A DNA stretch of 64,000 nucleotides. Source: JAAYTD01 sp964472015 (lineage in GTDB: Bacteria; Bacteroidota; Ignavibacteria; Kapaibacteriales; UBA2268). The DNA is taken from contig CAYYIP010000001.1 in the NCBI GenBank assembly GCA_964472015.1, forward strand, positions 62,001-126,000, read 5' to 3'. The notes under the pieces are model-generated. The model was not told where the DNA came from, did not search any database, and saw only the letters and a list, made by a program, of their open reading frames with translations. Each line of letters opens with the position of its first letter. Positions within the stretch are counted from its first letter, which is position 1. The position numbers and the translations under genes were made by a program. Positions 21,001 to 28,292 of this stretch are shown in pieces.

Positions 21001-21077
21001 GCAGCAGCATTAGCATAGTATATGCTAAACATATAAAACACAAAAAAAAGTAAACTTAAAAATAGTTTTTTATACAT
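18003..21077 (-). CDS. Large secreted fibronectin-III-like repeat protein with T9SS sorting domain
   Basis: The 1024-residue protein has a signal peptide (hydrophobic stretch about residues 4-20, ending ANAAA). It then has a series of roughly nine modules of about 90 residues, each closing with a YYWRV or YYWKI strand and an SxWSxxxxFxT ending, for example TYYWRVKALN, LYYWRVCAVN and TYYWRVCGEN. This is the fibronectin type III-like array common in Bacteroidota surface proteins. The last 85 residues begin SLTPNPAYENINIEF and end QFVVAK, the T9SS type A sorting domain. It is probably a long surface-displayed stalk or adhesin. No enzymatic domain is seen. A terminator follows at 17944-17980. Confidence 0.85.
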   Translation of the reverse strand: MYKKLFLSLLFFVFYMFSIYYANAAASLSAPFDSAKCLSNPVDFVWSNKANDVEKYVLVIDYRKDTNSAYENFITEEFPLTITTTSYSLLPAVQYIWKVMTNYTVASGKASDTSLVRTFYTSETSELLRILNDGGAHCSTIDIDSCGLFIIEWDYIDSISSLCEIEYKNLLTEKIDTVTTLLSLNKDTLILPFNVNYFIRIRRVSMFDNECFSPWLDSITVNVVKAPLTPEFSEYSISNGAGCIPITPVFKWVPLEVLQGTTIRYFVEVSETEDFEDAYIFEAIANDSVRVLLNKYNNIYYWRLFSVQEQTGCKSEYSSVRSFMTIPEPVSLITPSNNAKGSEAFKENSSTIINFSWSNKNDTSLGNYAYILQVSSSDIFINTDIIAIDTVENQCNFELELNDEISNQTLFWRVKAIYRQTDTTPACFTDWSEIRSFKTPYVKPTIIYPTETETCFKGIKPLKWNRVADARSYEIYFSSDKNFIDNIKTKIINIDINIDSIYIDFDLERETYYYWKIRAVDSINNSFFSDVAKFRTSTIPVKLISPENNSGGMDSLVTFVWSERENSSYKFQLSLDEEFTKVVIDTNLNSSSIDVKLNTNNVTYYWRVSVTPLDDILCVSDFTAPFVLVTKLSSPILLTPQSAEQLYVNTVNFTWSYVENATKYELQISTDSTFNDDVKHIIKIFDNFYDLNSLLELKTYYWRVKALNDNTESNWSNYLSFTTGLEIPSIPILLKPYRASKKVSILPTLVWRKCSNANSYILEYSKDNFENENNVISIHSILDTTYTFTEPLDNYSLYYWRVCAVNDTLIDTTYYSLLSVWSEVLDFRTIKAIPNGRVELLTPVNNAKDLIWDEIRLKWSPLDNSEYYKLQVSNSKDFNSFVIYSARIYDTKYSTLRYLDTSSTYYWRVCGENEAGTSDWSDIWCFSTSHLLAIYNTNIFEGISLTPNPAYENINIEFIALHNIDATISIVNTQCIEVSSINGSYLAGNNIINLNVSGFTSGTYICYIMSGGKIIATSQFVVAK

Positions 21078-21498
21078 AAATATAACCTAAAAATTTATTT
21101 AATAATTTAATAATTCATTAATTACTTTTTAATAATTATTATATTTATAATAAATTATTTTTATATAAATATATAATTAATAATATTTTGAACATATTTT
21201 GGTAATATATTAAAATATTAAAAAATATTATAAAATTAAAAAAAATTATTATTATTTAATTTATTGAACTCTTTATTATAACCATAACTTCAATTTTAAT
21301 TAAGTAGTAGATATCATATTTACAAATATAATAAAAATTTTATTATATAATAATATATTATAATAAAAATTTTTATTACTTAAAATTATAGAAAAAAATA
21401 ATAATCCACGGCATTATAATATAAAAACTAAAAAAACAACTATTATATCTATTGATTAAAACTAATTATTTTTTATTTTTTGAAAAAATAAAAAATAG
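21078..21498. other. Non-coding A+T-rich interval before the tRNA pair
   Basis: No coding frame is seen in these roughly 420 bases. An A/T-only palindrome with 14-base arms (21468-21481 and 21483-21496) centres on a single G and lies directly upstream of the tRNA promoter -33 box; it could act as an upstream element for RNA polymerase or simply reflect composition. Confidence 0.45.
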
Positions 21499-21530
21499 TT
21501 TGGAAATAATCAAAAAAAAATATAATTTTG
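21499..21530 (+). promoter_or_regulatory. Bacteroidota-type promoter for the tRNA-CAT/tRNA-Pro pair
   Basis: A TTTG at 21499-21502 is followed after 20 bases by TAATTTTG at 21523-21530, matching the known Bacteroidota primary-sigma consensus TTTG-N19/20-TAnnTTTG. Transcription would start near 21537, about 35 bases before the first tRNA. Confidence 0.75.
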
Positions 21531-21570
21531 TACTTCCTTAAATTAAGTTATTAAAAAAATAAATAAAAAA

Positions 21571-21644
21571 GGGCCTGTAGCTCAAGTGGTTAGAGCGCCG
21601 GACTCATAATCCGTAGGTTGGGGGTTCAAGTCCCTCCAGGCCCA
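21571..21644 (+). tRNA. tRNA with anticodon CAT (elongator Met or Ile2)
   Basis: A 74-base cloverleaf: acceptor GGGCCTG/CAGGCCC, anticodon loop CTCATAA, T-arm GGGGGTTCAAGTCCCTC, discriminator A, no encoded CCA. It is not an initiator (first pair G-C). The CAT anticodon may read AUG, or AUA if the C is changed to lysidine; sequence alone does not decide. Confidence 0.95.
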
Positions 21645-21650
21645 CTAAAA

Positions 21651-21678
21651 AAGGATTTAAAGATATCTTTAAATCCTT
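21651..21678. terminator. 28-base perfect palindrome between the two tRNAs
   Basis: The half-site AAGGATTTAAAGAT is followed at once by its exact complement, then ATGTTTTTAT. As RNA it folds to a hairpin with a tiny loop, suiting a partial terminator or a processing/attenuation hairpin between the CAT tRNA and tRNA-Pro; as DNA it could be an operator. Confidence 0.6.
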
Positions 21679-21702
21679 ATGTTTTTATATAATCATTAGA
21701 AA

Positions 21703-21776
21703 CGGAGCATAGCGCAGCCCGGTAGCGCACATCGTTCGGGACGATGGGGTCGCAGGTTCAAATCCTGTTGCTCCGA
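21703..21776 (+). tRNA. tRNA-Pro(CGG)
   Basis: A 74-base cloverleaf: acceptor CGGAGCA/TGCTCCG, D-arm with GCGCAGCCCGGTAGCGC as typical for proline tRNAs, anticodon loop TTCGGGA (anticodon CGG), T-arm GCAGGTTCAAATCCTGT, discriminator A, no encoded CCA. It reads CCG, a codon expected to be rare in so A+T-rich a genome. There is no room for its own promoter after the preceding palindrome, so it is probably read through from 21499-21530. Confidence 0.95.
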
Positions 21777-21855
21777 CAAAATAAAAATATAATTTTTTAT
21801 ATTATATTTTCTTTAATATTTAAAATTAAATTTAATTTTCACTATTAATTTTAAA

Positions 21856-22566
21856 TTAAAAAAAACCTCCTAAGGTTAAAGATAAATATATCCCACCTAA
21901 ATTTTTAATAGGAAAATTTCTAATACTTTCTATTCCATTACCACCACATGGTACATACAAATATTTTACCTTGAAACTAACTAAAACAGTATTAAAAGCT
22001 CCAAATTCAGCCCCAAGAAATGCACTAGCACCTGCTCTAAACAATAATTTAGAATCCTTTATTTCATTAAAAAAATCTGCTTTATATGGCATCTTCCAAA
22101 CAAACATAGGTATAGCTGAAATTCCAAAAAAAGGTCTAATACTATTTTCTAAAGATTCAATTTCTATATATCTTTGTAATCCTATATTCATAGGTATAAC
22201 AAATAATCTATTGATCTTATTAGGAATAATATAATTATTATATTCATAACTCCAATACTCTATTTCATCAGAATTTCGTTTCCCCGAAAAGGCTACGCCA
22301 TAATTTAATTTATAACGAGACGATAATACCCTTTCAAATTGTGTACCTATTCCAAATCCAGAACCTGAAAATAGAAACTCTAAACCAATAGAATTAGATT
22401 TAATTTGCATAATATTATTAGTATTTATTAAATCATTAGGAGCTTCAAATATAATAATGGTATCAGCTTCTGCATCATAATATTGTGCAATAGAATTATT
22501 TGTATATAACACATTGCTAAACAATACTAATATTAATAAAATAAATAAAAACTTTACTTTTAACAT
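21856..22566 (-). CDS. Outer-membrane beta-barrel-like protein
   Basis: From the ATG at 22566 the product is 236 residues with a signal peptide (MLKVKFLFILLILVLF, ending NSIAQ). An upstream in-frame TTG at 22644 would add 26 residues before this signal and is rejected. The mature part alternates aromatic and polar residues in strands such as LEFLFSGSGFGIGTQFERVL and ends in the aromatic IYLSLTLGGFF, the usual end of a barrel recognised by the Bam machinery. I see no more specific family. It faces the tRNA pair and is divergent from polA. Function unknown. Confidence 0.7.
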   Translation of the reverse strand: MLKVKFLFILLILVLFSNVLYTNNSIAQYYDAEADTIIIFEAPNDLINTNNIMQIKSNSIGLEFLFSGSGFGIGTQFERVLSSRYKLNYGVAFSGKRNSDEIEYWSYEYNNYIIPNKINRLFVIPMNIGLQRYIEIESLENSIRPFFGISAIPMFVWKMPYKADFFNEIKDSKLLFRAGASAFLGAEFGAFNTVLVSFKVKYLYVPCGGNGIESIRNFPIKNLGGIYLSLTLGGFF

Positions 22567-22829
22567 TTTAATTTTTATATTTTTATTATATTGTAATAAA
22601 TATATATTACATAGTATTAACAATTTTAATTTTAAATATAACACAATTTTTTAATAAAATAAAAAATAATATTAAAAAATATATAATTTTATATAATTTA
22701 TATAAAAAACATCATGTTTATATTATATTATTTATCAATTTAAACTTTACTATTTAACTATAATATATTTTTATATTAAATTAAATATACTTATTTTTAT
22801 CATTTATAAAATAGTAAATATATAGAATA

Positions 22830-25646
22830 ATGAAACAAGAAAAAGAAAAAGAAGAAATATTTCTAATAGATGGGATGTCTATAGTATTTCGTTCATATTA
22901 TGCATTAAAGCAACCTAATTTAAAAAATAATAATAATGAACCAACAGGCGCTATATATGGATTTATAAATACTATAACAAATATTATAAAAAAATATGCA
23001 CCAAAATATATGTTAGTTGCCTTCGATTCTCATGCACCTACTTTTAGACATATTCTTTATAATGAATACAAAGCAAATAGACCGAAATGTCCTGATGATT
23101 TATTATTACAATTACCATATATAAAAACATTCTTAAATATTGCAGGAATAAAACAAATAGAAATGCCCGGATTTGAAGCGGATGATATAATAGGAACTTT
23201 AGCAACCAAATTATCATCTAGTGATGTACATACTTTTTGTATTACAGGTGATAAAGATTTTTTCCAGTTAATAAATGATAATATAACAATATTAAAAAAT
23301 AAGCATATAGGTTCAGGTTATAATACAATAAAAAAATCAGAAGTATATGAACATTTAAAAATTATGCCAAATCAAGTAATTGATTTTCTGGCATTATGTG
23401 GAGATACTTCTGATAATATACCTGGTGTAAAAGGAATTGGAGAAAAAACCGCTGCTGATCTACTTTATAACTTTAATAGCTTAGATAATATATATAACTA
23501 TATAGATACTGCACCTAATCCAACAGATAAAATAAGAAATAGTATATTATCTAAACTTAAAGAAAATAAAGATAAAGCATTTTTATCAAAAAAATTAGTT
23601 ACAATAGATACTAATATAAATATTAAAATAAAAAATAAAGAAGAGTTAATACTAACTACTCCAAATTATATAGAATTAAATTCTTTTTTTATTAATCTAA
23701 ATATAAAAATGCGATCAAAATGGATACCTGCTGACATTATTAATACTATTGATACTATTCAACCTACAAAACAAGAAAACATTATAAAAAAAGAAAATAA
23801 TTATCACTTAGTAACTAATGATAAAAGAAAAAATATAATATCAAAATTATCACAAGCTCCATTACTTAGCATACATATAAATACAGATTCTGAAAATAGA
23901 TTTTTTAGTAATATAATAGGAATTTCAATATCCAATGGCAAAGAAACATATTATTTTGATATCCCAAATAATAATTTATCTGAAAATTTTAATAATGAAT
24001 TTTCTCTTTTTTCTGAAATTGACAATAATGACAATACAACCCCTACATTAATACAAAATAATATACCAGAAGCATTAGAAGATTTAAAAGAAATATTTGA
24101 AAATCCAAATATAAAAAAATGTGGATATGATCTAAAAAATTGTATATTTTTATTAAAACGTTTCAAAATAGAATTAAAAAATATTGATTTAGATATAGCT
24201 TTAGCAAATTATATTATAGATTCAGAAACTGATAATTCTATAGTTAGTATATGTAAAAAATTCTTAAATTATACTACTTTAAACTATATTGATAAACAAT
24301 CAACAAAAAATAAAGAATCTAAAGAAAAAATTGATAAAAATTTAATTTTATATTCTACTGAACTAGCATTAATTTACTTTAATTTATATGATAAATTAAT
24401 AGATGAATTAAATAAAAATGAACTAATTTATATATATAACAACATAGAAAGACCATTAATAGAAATATTATCAGATATGGAAATAAATGGTATAACAATA
24501 AATTCACAAATATTTAAACAATTAAGTGAAATTATAACAACAAAAATTACAGAATTACAAAATTATATATATAATTATATAGGTGAAACATTTAACATAG
24601 ATTCTTCAAAACAATTAAGTACTATTTTGTTTGAAAAATTAGAACTGCCAAAATTAAAAAAAATCAAAACAGGATATAGCACTTCTGCTGAAACTTTACA
24701 AGAATTAGCAATTTTTGATCCTATTATAGAATATATATTAGAATATAAAAAATTAGTAAAATTAAACACAACTTATATTGAAACAATACCAAAACTTGCA
24801 ATAGAAAACAAAATACATACAACTTTTAAACAAACAATAGCAAGTACAGGTAGATTAACGTCAATAGAACCTAATTTACAAAATATACCTATAAAAACGA
24901 AAATAGGTAGAGAAATAAGAAAAGGATTTATTCCTAAAAACAAAGATAGCTATTTATTATCAGCAGATTACTCCCAAATAGAATTAAGAGTAATGGCATA
25001 TTTAAGTAACGATAATAATCTAATAGAAGCATTTAAAACTTCTGAAGATGTACACAAAATTACTGCAACAAAAATATTTAATTTACCAATAGAAAATATA
25101 ACAACAGAAAAAAGAAATATAGCAAAAACTGTAAATTTTGGTATTATGTACGGAATAGAAGCATATGGATTATCAAAACGATTAGGTATTTCAATAAATA
25201 ATGCTACTGAATTGATAAAGAATTACTTTTATAGATTCCCTAATATTAAAAATTTTATAGAAAAAACTATAGAGGAAGTAAGAAAAAATGGATATGCAAA
25301 AACATTAACTGGACGTAAAAGATATTTTACAGATATAAATAGCAAAAAACATAATATAAGAACTGCAGCAGAACGTGCAGCAGTAAATATGCCAGTTCAA
25401 GGCACAGCTTCAGATATGATAAAAATTGCAATGATAAATATTTACAATGAATTCAATAGAAATAATTTAACTTCTAAAATGATATTACAAATTCATGATG
25501 AATTATTATTTGATGTAATACATGATGAACTAGATATTGTAAAAAATATAGTATATAAACAAATGACAACAGGATTTTCGTTAGGCGAAGTACCGATTGA
25601 AGTACACATAAGTTATGGAAAAAATTGGTTTGAAGCACATGATTAA
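22830..25646 (+). CDS. polA: DNA polymerase I, proofreading site apparently lost
   Basis: The 938-residue protein has a 5' nuclease domain (about 8-300; FEADDIIGTLA, TGDKDFFQL, GDTSDNIPGVKGIGEKTA), an exonuclease-like domain (about 330-530) and a polymerase domain (about 545-938). Polymerase motifs are intact: A in SADYSQIELR, B in RNIAKTVNFGIMYG, C in LQIHDELLFDV. In the 3'-5' exonuclease domain the usual catalytic acids are replaced: the DxE of motif I aligns with H349 and N351, the motif II Asp with C438, and the motif III Asp with Leu in LYSTELALIY. It should therefore repair and process Okazaki fragments without proofreading, as in Taq Pol I. No gene is coupled to it. Confidence 0.95.
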   Translation: MKQEKEKEEIFLIDGMSIVFRSYYALKQPNLKNNNNEPTGAIYGFINTITNIIKKYAPKYMLVAFDSHAPTFRHILYNEYKANRPKCPDDLLLQLPYIKTFLNIAGIKQIEMPGFEADDIIGTLATKLSSSDVHTFCITGDKDFFQLINDNITILKNKHIGSGYNTIKKSEVYEHLKIMPNQVIDFLALCGDTSDNIPGVKGIGEKTAADLLYNFNSLDNIYNYIDTAPNPTDKIRNSILSKLKENKDKAFLSKKLVTIDTNINIKIKNKEELILTTPNYIELNSFFINLNIKMRSKWIPADIINTIDTIQPTKQENIIKKENNYHLVTNDKRKNIISKLSQAPLLSIHINTDSENRFFSNIIGISISNGKETYYFDIPNNNLSENFNNEFSLFSEIDNNDNTTPTLIQNNIPEALEDLKEIFENPNIKKCGYDLKNCIFLLKRFKIELKNIDLDIALANYIIDSETDNSIVSICKKFLNYTTLNYIDKQSTKNKESKEKIDKNLILYSTELALIYFNLYDKLIDELNKNELIYIYNNIERPLIEILSDMEINGITINSQIFKQLSEIITTKITELQNYIYNYIGETFNIDSSKQLSTILFEKLELPKLKKIKTGYSTSAETLQELAIFDPIIEYILEYKKLVKLNTTYIETIPKLAIENKIHTTFKQTIASTGRLTSIEPNLQNIPIKTKIGREIRKGFIPKNKDSYLLSADYSQIELRVMAYLSNDNNLIEAFKTSEDVHKITATKIFNLPIENITTEKRNIAKTVNFGIMYGIEAYGLSKRLGISINNATELIKNYFYRFPNIKNFIEKTIEEVRKNGYAKTLTGRKRYFTDINSKKHNIRTAAERAAVNMPVQGTASDMIKIAMINIYNEFNRNNLTSKMILQIHDELLFDVIHDELDIVKNIVYKQMTTGFSLGEVPIEVHISYGKNWFEAHD

Positions 25647-25808
25647 AAAATAAAAAATAAAGAATTTTATAATATATTACTTTTTTTTCGTAATTTTGTA
25701 TTATTATAATATTAGTATTATTATAACAGTAATTTTAAAATTAATTTATTTGTATTGTTTGAAAAAAATAACTAATAGTTTTTATAAATTAATAATGGAA
25801 TATTTACA

Positions 25809-27056
25809 ATGTTTGGAGCAATGAAAGCCTATCTTGTAAAAGAATTACAAGATTTAAAAGACCAAAATTTATACAAATATGAACGTATAATAGAAAGTCC
25901 ACAAGCATCAGAAATTTTAGTAAAAGGGAAAAAAGTTTTAAATTTCTGTGCTAACAATTATCTAGGATTATCCTCAAATCCTGAATTAGTAGAAGCGGCA
26001 CATAAAACTATTGAAAATCGCGGATATGGCTTATCATCAGTAAGATTTATATGTGGTACACAAGATATTCATAAAGAATTAGAAAAGAAATTAGCAGAAT
26101 TTTTAGGAATGGAAGATGCTATTTTATTCTCGTCTTGTTTTGATGCAAATGGTGCTGCCTTTGAACCGTTATTTACTAAAGAAGATGCAATCATAACAGA
26201 TGCATTAAATCATGCTTCAATTATTGATGGTATTAGACTATCTAAAGCACAACGATGGGTTTATAAACATAGCGATATGCGTAATATAGAAGACCTTGAT
26301 CAATCAACTGGAAAAATAGCAAAAGGTTTGGAACGTTGCCTAATAGAAGCAAAAGAAAAAGGATGCCGATTCATTGTTATTGCTACTGATAGTGTATTCT
26401 CTATGGATGGGGATATTGCTAAGTTAAATGAAATTTGTGATTTAGCAGATAAATATGATGCACTTGTAATGATAGACGAAAGTCATTCAAGTGGTTTTAT
26501 GGGAAAACATGGACGCGGAACTCATGAATATCTCAATGTAATGAATAGAATTGATATTATTACAACTACTTTTGGAAAAGCACTCGGTGGAGCAAGTGGC
26601 GGATGTATTGCTGCTCATAAACCTATAGTTGACTGGATGCGTAATAAAGCAAGACCATACTTATTTTCAAATACAGTTCCACCATCAGTTGTTGGTGCAA
26701 CTTTAAAATGTCTTGATATATTAACTAAAACAACTGAATTAAGAGATAAATTAGAAGCTAACACTAAAAGATTTAGAAAAGAAATGACAGAAGCAGGTTT
26801 TGATATTATACCAGGGGAACATCCTATAACTCCTATTATGTTTAGAAATTATGATAATTGTTCTGAACTAGCTGTTACTTTTGCTAATAGAATGTTAGAA
26901 GAAGGTATATACGTAACTGCCTTTTCATTTCCTGTAGTACCAAAAGGAAAAGATAGAATTAGAGTCCAAATTTCCGCTTCCCATTCTAATGAAGATTTAA
27001 CAAAAGCAATTGAAGCTTTCAAAAAAATAGGAAGAGAATTAAAAATGATAAAATAA
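25809..27056 (+). CDS. kbl: Glycine C-acetyltransferase (2-amino-3-ketobutyrate CoA ligase)
   Basis: The 415-residue PLP enzyme belongs to the alpha-oxoamine synthases and reads as Kbl: FCANNYLGLSSNPELVEAAH, VRFICGTQDIHKELE, DALNHASIIDGIRL, and the PLP lysine in TTTFGKALGGASGG. Kbl splits 2-amino-3-oxobutyrate with CoA to glycine and acetyl-CoA in threonine breakdown. Threonine dehydrogenase is not adjacent. Serine palmitoyltransferase is a related alternative but the substrate-side motifs favour Kbl. The product glycine would feed the glycine cleavage system encoded at 205-1548. A strong terminator follows at 27088-27120. Confidence 0.9.
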   Translation: MFGAMKAYLVKELQDLKDQNLYKYERIIESPQASEILVKGKKVLNFCANNYLGLSSNPELVEAAHKTIENRGYGLSSVRFICGTQDIHKELEKKLAEFLGMEDAILFSSCFDANGAAFEPLFTKEDAIITDALNHASIIDGIRLSKAQRWVYKHSDMRNIEDLDQSTGKIAKGLERCLIEAKEKGCRFIVIATDSVFSMDGDIAKLNEICDLADKYDALVMIDESHSSGFMGKHGRGTHEYLNVMNRIDIITTTFGKALGGASGGCIAAHKPIVDWMRNKARPYLFSNTVPPSVVGATLKCLDILTKTTELRDKLEANTKRFRKEMTEAGFDIIPGEHPITPIMFRNYDNCSELAVTFANRMLEEGIYVTAFSFPVVPKGKDRIRVQISASHSNEDLTKAIEAFKKIGRELKMIK

Positions 27057-27087
27057 TTAATTATAAACAAGTTATAATTTTATAAAC

Positions 27088-27120
27088 AAAAAACTCTCAT
27101 AATTACTATGAGAGTTTTTT
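27088..27120. terminator. Intrinsic terminator after kbl
   Basis: Arms 27088-27100 and 27108-27120 (AAAAAACTCTCAT and complement) enclose a 7-base loop and end in a T-run on the plus strand. Confidence 0.85.
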
Positions 27121-27173
27121 ATATAATACATTTTATAATATTTTGATTATTTATTATTTATATAAAAATAAAA

Positions 27174-27211
27174 AAGAAGCAGAATATAAATTATTATATT
27201 GATTGCTTCTT
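27174..27211 (-). terminator. Terminator of the tRNA-Asn pair
   Basis: Outer arms 27174-27181 and 27204-27211 (AAGAAGCA/TGCTTCTT) and inner arms 27183-27189 and 27194-27200 (AATATAA/TTATATT) form one long hairpin. On the minus strand it is followed by a T-rich run, just 5 bases after the second tRNA-Asn. Confidence 0.7.
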
Positions 27212-27213
27212 TG

Positions 27214-27324
27214 TTGCTCCTGAGGAGGGACTTGAACCCCCGACCCTCTGATTAACAGTCAGATGCTCTAACCAGCTGAGCTACTCAGGATCTTGATCAA
27301 ACCATAAATTAATAACAATAATTA
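27214..27324 (-). repeat. 111-base direct duplication containing tRNA-Asn, copy 1
   Basis: This segment is identical to 27372-27482. It holds the tRNA plus 34 bases of its 5' flank, showing that the tRNA was duplicated recently together with leader sequence. Confidence 0.9.
27217..27290 (-). tRNA. tRNA-Asn(GTT), copy 1
   Basis: A 74-base cloverleaf on the minus strand: acceptor TCCTGAG/CTCAGGA, D-arm GCTCAGCTGGTTAGAGC, anticodon loop CTGTTAA (GTT), T-arm GGGGGTTCAAGTCCCTC, discriminator G as usual for Asn, no encoded CCA. It is the second tRNA of a two-tRNA transcript. Confidence 0.97.
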
Positions 27325-27340
27325 GCTATTAATATAAAAC

Positions 27341-27368
27341 AGTAATTATTATATATAAAATAATTACT
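27341..27368 (-). other. Hairpin between the two tRNA-Asn copies
   Basis: Exact 10-bp arms AGTAATTATT/AATAATTACT (27341-27350, 27359-27368) around an 8-base loop lie in the spacer between the tRNAs. It may be a processing signal or a partial terminator, and parallels the palindrome between the other tRNA pair. Confidence 0.5.
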
Positions 27369-27371
27369 TTA

Positions 27372-27482
27372 TTGCTCCTGAGGAGGGACTTGAACCCCCG
27401 ACCCTCTGATTAACAGTCAGATGCTCTAACCAGCTGAGCTACTCAGGATCTTGATCAAACCATAAATTAATAACAATAATTA
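27372..27482 (-). repeat. 111-base direct duplication containing tRNA-Asn, copy 2
   Basis: Identical to 27214-27324. This copy is promoter-proximal, so it is likely the original. Confidence 0.9.
27375..27448 (-). tRNA. tRNA-Asn(GTT), copy 2
   Basis: Same 74-base sequence as the copy at 27217-27290, anticodon GTT, discriminator G. It is the first tRNA after the promoter at 27509-27540. Confidence 0.97.
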
Positions 27483-27508
27483 ATCATTACTATCAATTTT
27501 AATGGTTA

Positions 27509-27540
27509 CAAATATAATACTTTTTAAAATAATAAACAAA
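27509..27540 (-). promoter_or_regulatory. Bacteroidota-type promoter for the tRNA-Asn pair
   Basis: On the minus strand TTTG (27537-27540) is followed after 20 bases by TATATTTG (27509-27516). This is a full match to TTTG-N19/20-TAnnTTTG, with a start near 27502, about 54 bases before the first tRNA. Confidence 0.75.
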
Positions 27541-27684
27541 TTTTTTTATCTTGACTATATTTTTTATTTTGTTATTAGTAGAACTATCTAACATTTTTAC
27601 GTTATTTTATATCATTACTATAATAAAATTATTATAAATTAAATATAATATTTTTATTAACATTTAATAATAAAAATTTAATAT

Positions 27685-27710
27685 TATATTTGTATACAAC
27701 AAGTTGTATA
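27685..27710 (+). promoter_or_regulatory. Probable promoter -7 box with an overlapping operator-like palindrome
   Basis: TATATTTG at 27685-27692 matches the -7 consensus; no clear -33 TTTG is present. Immediately after it, TATACAAC (27693-27700) and its exact complement GTTGTATA (27703-27710) form an inverted repeat over the expected start site, a typical place for a repressor to bind. The YqeY-family gene starts 43 bases later. Confidence 0.5.
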
Positions 27711-27752
27711 TAACAAGAATATTTTAGTAAAAAAATAAAATTTTATAAAAAA

Positions 27753-28199
27753 ATGACTTTAGAGCAAATAGTTAATAATTCTTTAGTAGAATCTATGAAA
27801 AAAGGAGATAAAGTTCGCACAGAAACTTTACGCTCAATAAAAAAAAGTATTATTGAATTCAAAACAAGTGGTATAAAACGTGAAATAAATAAAGAAGATG
27901 AATTAAAAATACTAAATCACGCTGCAAAACAACGTAAAGATGCTATTGCAATGTACAAAAAAGCAAATAGAATGGAAGCAGCTGATAATGAAGAAAAAGA
28001 ATTGAAAATAATACAAGAGTTTTTACCTCAACAAATGTCTGAAACAGAAATTACTGAAATTATAAAATCTATAATAAAAACAACGGGCGCAAAAGATATA
28101 AAAGATTTCAGTAAAGTAATAGGAATTGTAATGAAAGAATTAAAAGGAAAAGCAGAAGGTGCATTAGTTCAACAAATAATTAAATCTTTATTATCCTAA
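27753..28199 (+). CDS. GatB/YqeY-domain protein
   Basis: This 148-residue protein matches the YqeY family: an N-terminal helical part with VRTETLRSIKKSI, the conserved AAKQRKDAIAMYKKANR, EEKELKIIQEFLPQQMSE, and a C-terminal domain ending MKELKGKAEGALVQQIIKSLL. It shares its C-terminal fold with the tail domain of GatB, the amidotransferase subunit, and may bind tRNA, but its function is not firmly known. The expected length is about 148, so it is complete. A promoter-operator arrangement lies directly upstream (27685-27710), and the CotH-domain gene follows after 93 bases. Confidence 0.85.
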   Translation: MTLEQIVNNSLVESMKKGDKVRTETLRSIKKSIIEFKTSGIKREINKEDELKILNHAAKQRKDAIAMYKKANRMEAADNEEKELKIIQEFLPQQMSETEITEIIKSIIKTTGAKDIKDFSKVIGIVMKELKGKAEGALVQQIIKSLLS

Positions 28200-28292
28200 T
28201 ATATTAATATATAATTATACTTATATAGTACTTCTGTAAAATATTTAATTTTAATATAAATATAAAAAGATTAATTTTAAATAACAATAAAT

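Noticed and set aside
22567..22644. TTG start of the barrel gene 26 codons upstream
   Set aside because: The signal peptide begins exactly at the ATG at 22566.
27214..27482. Direct repeats that might look like a CRISPR array
   Set aside because: There are only two 111-base repeats and each is a tRNA-Asn gene.
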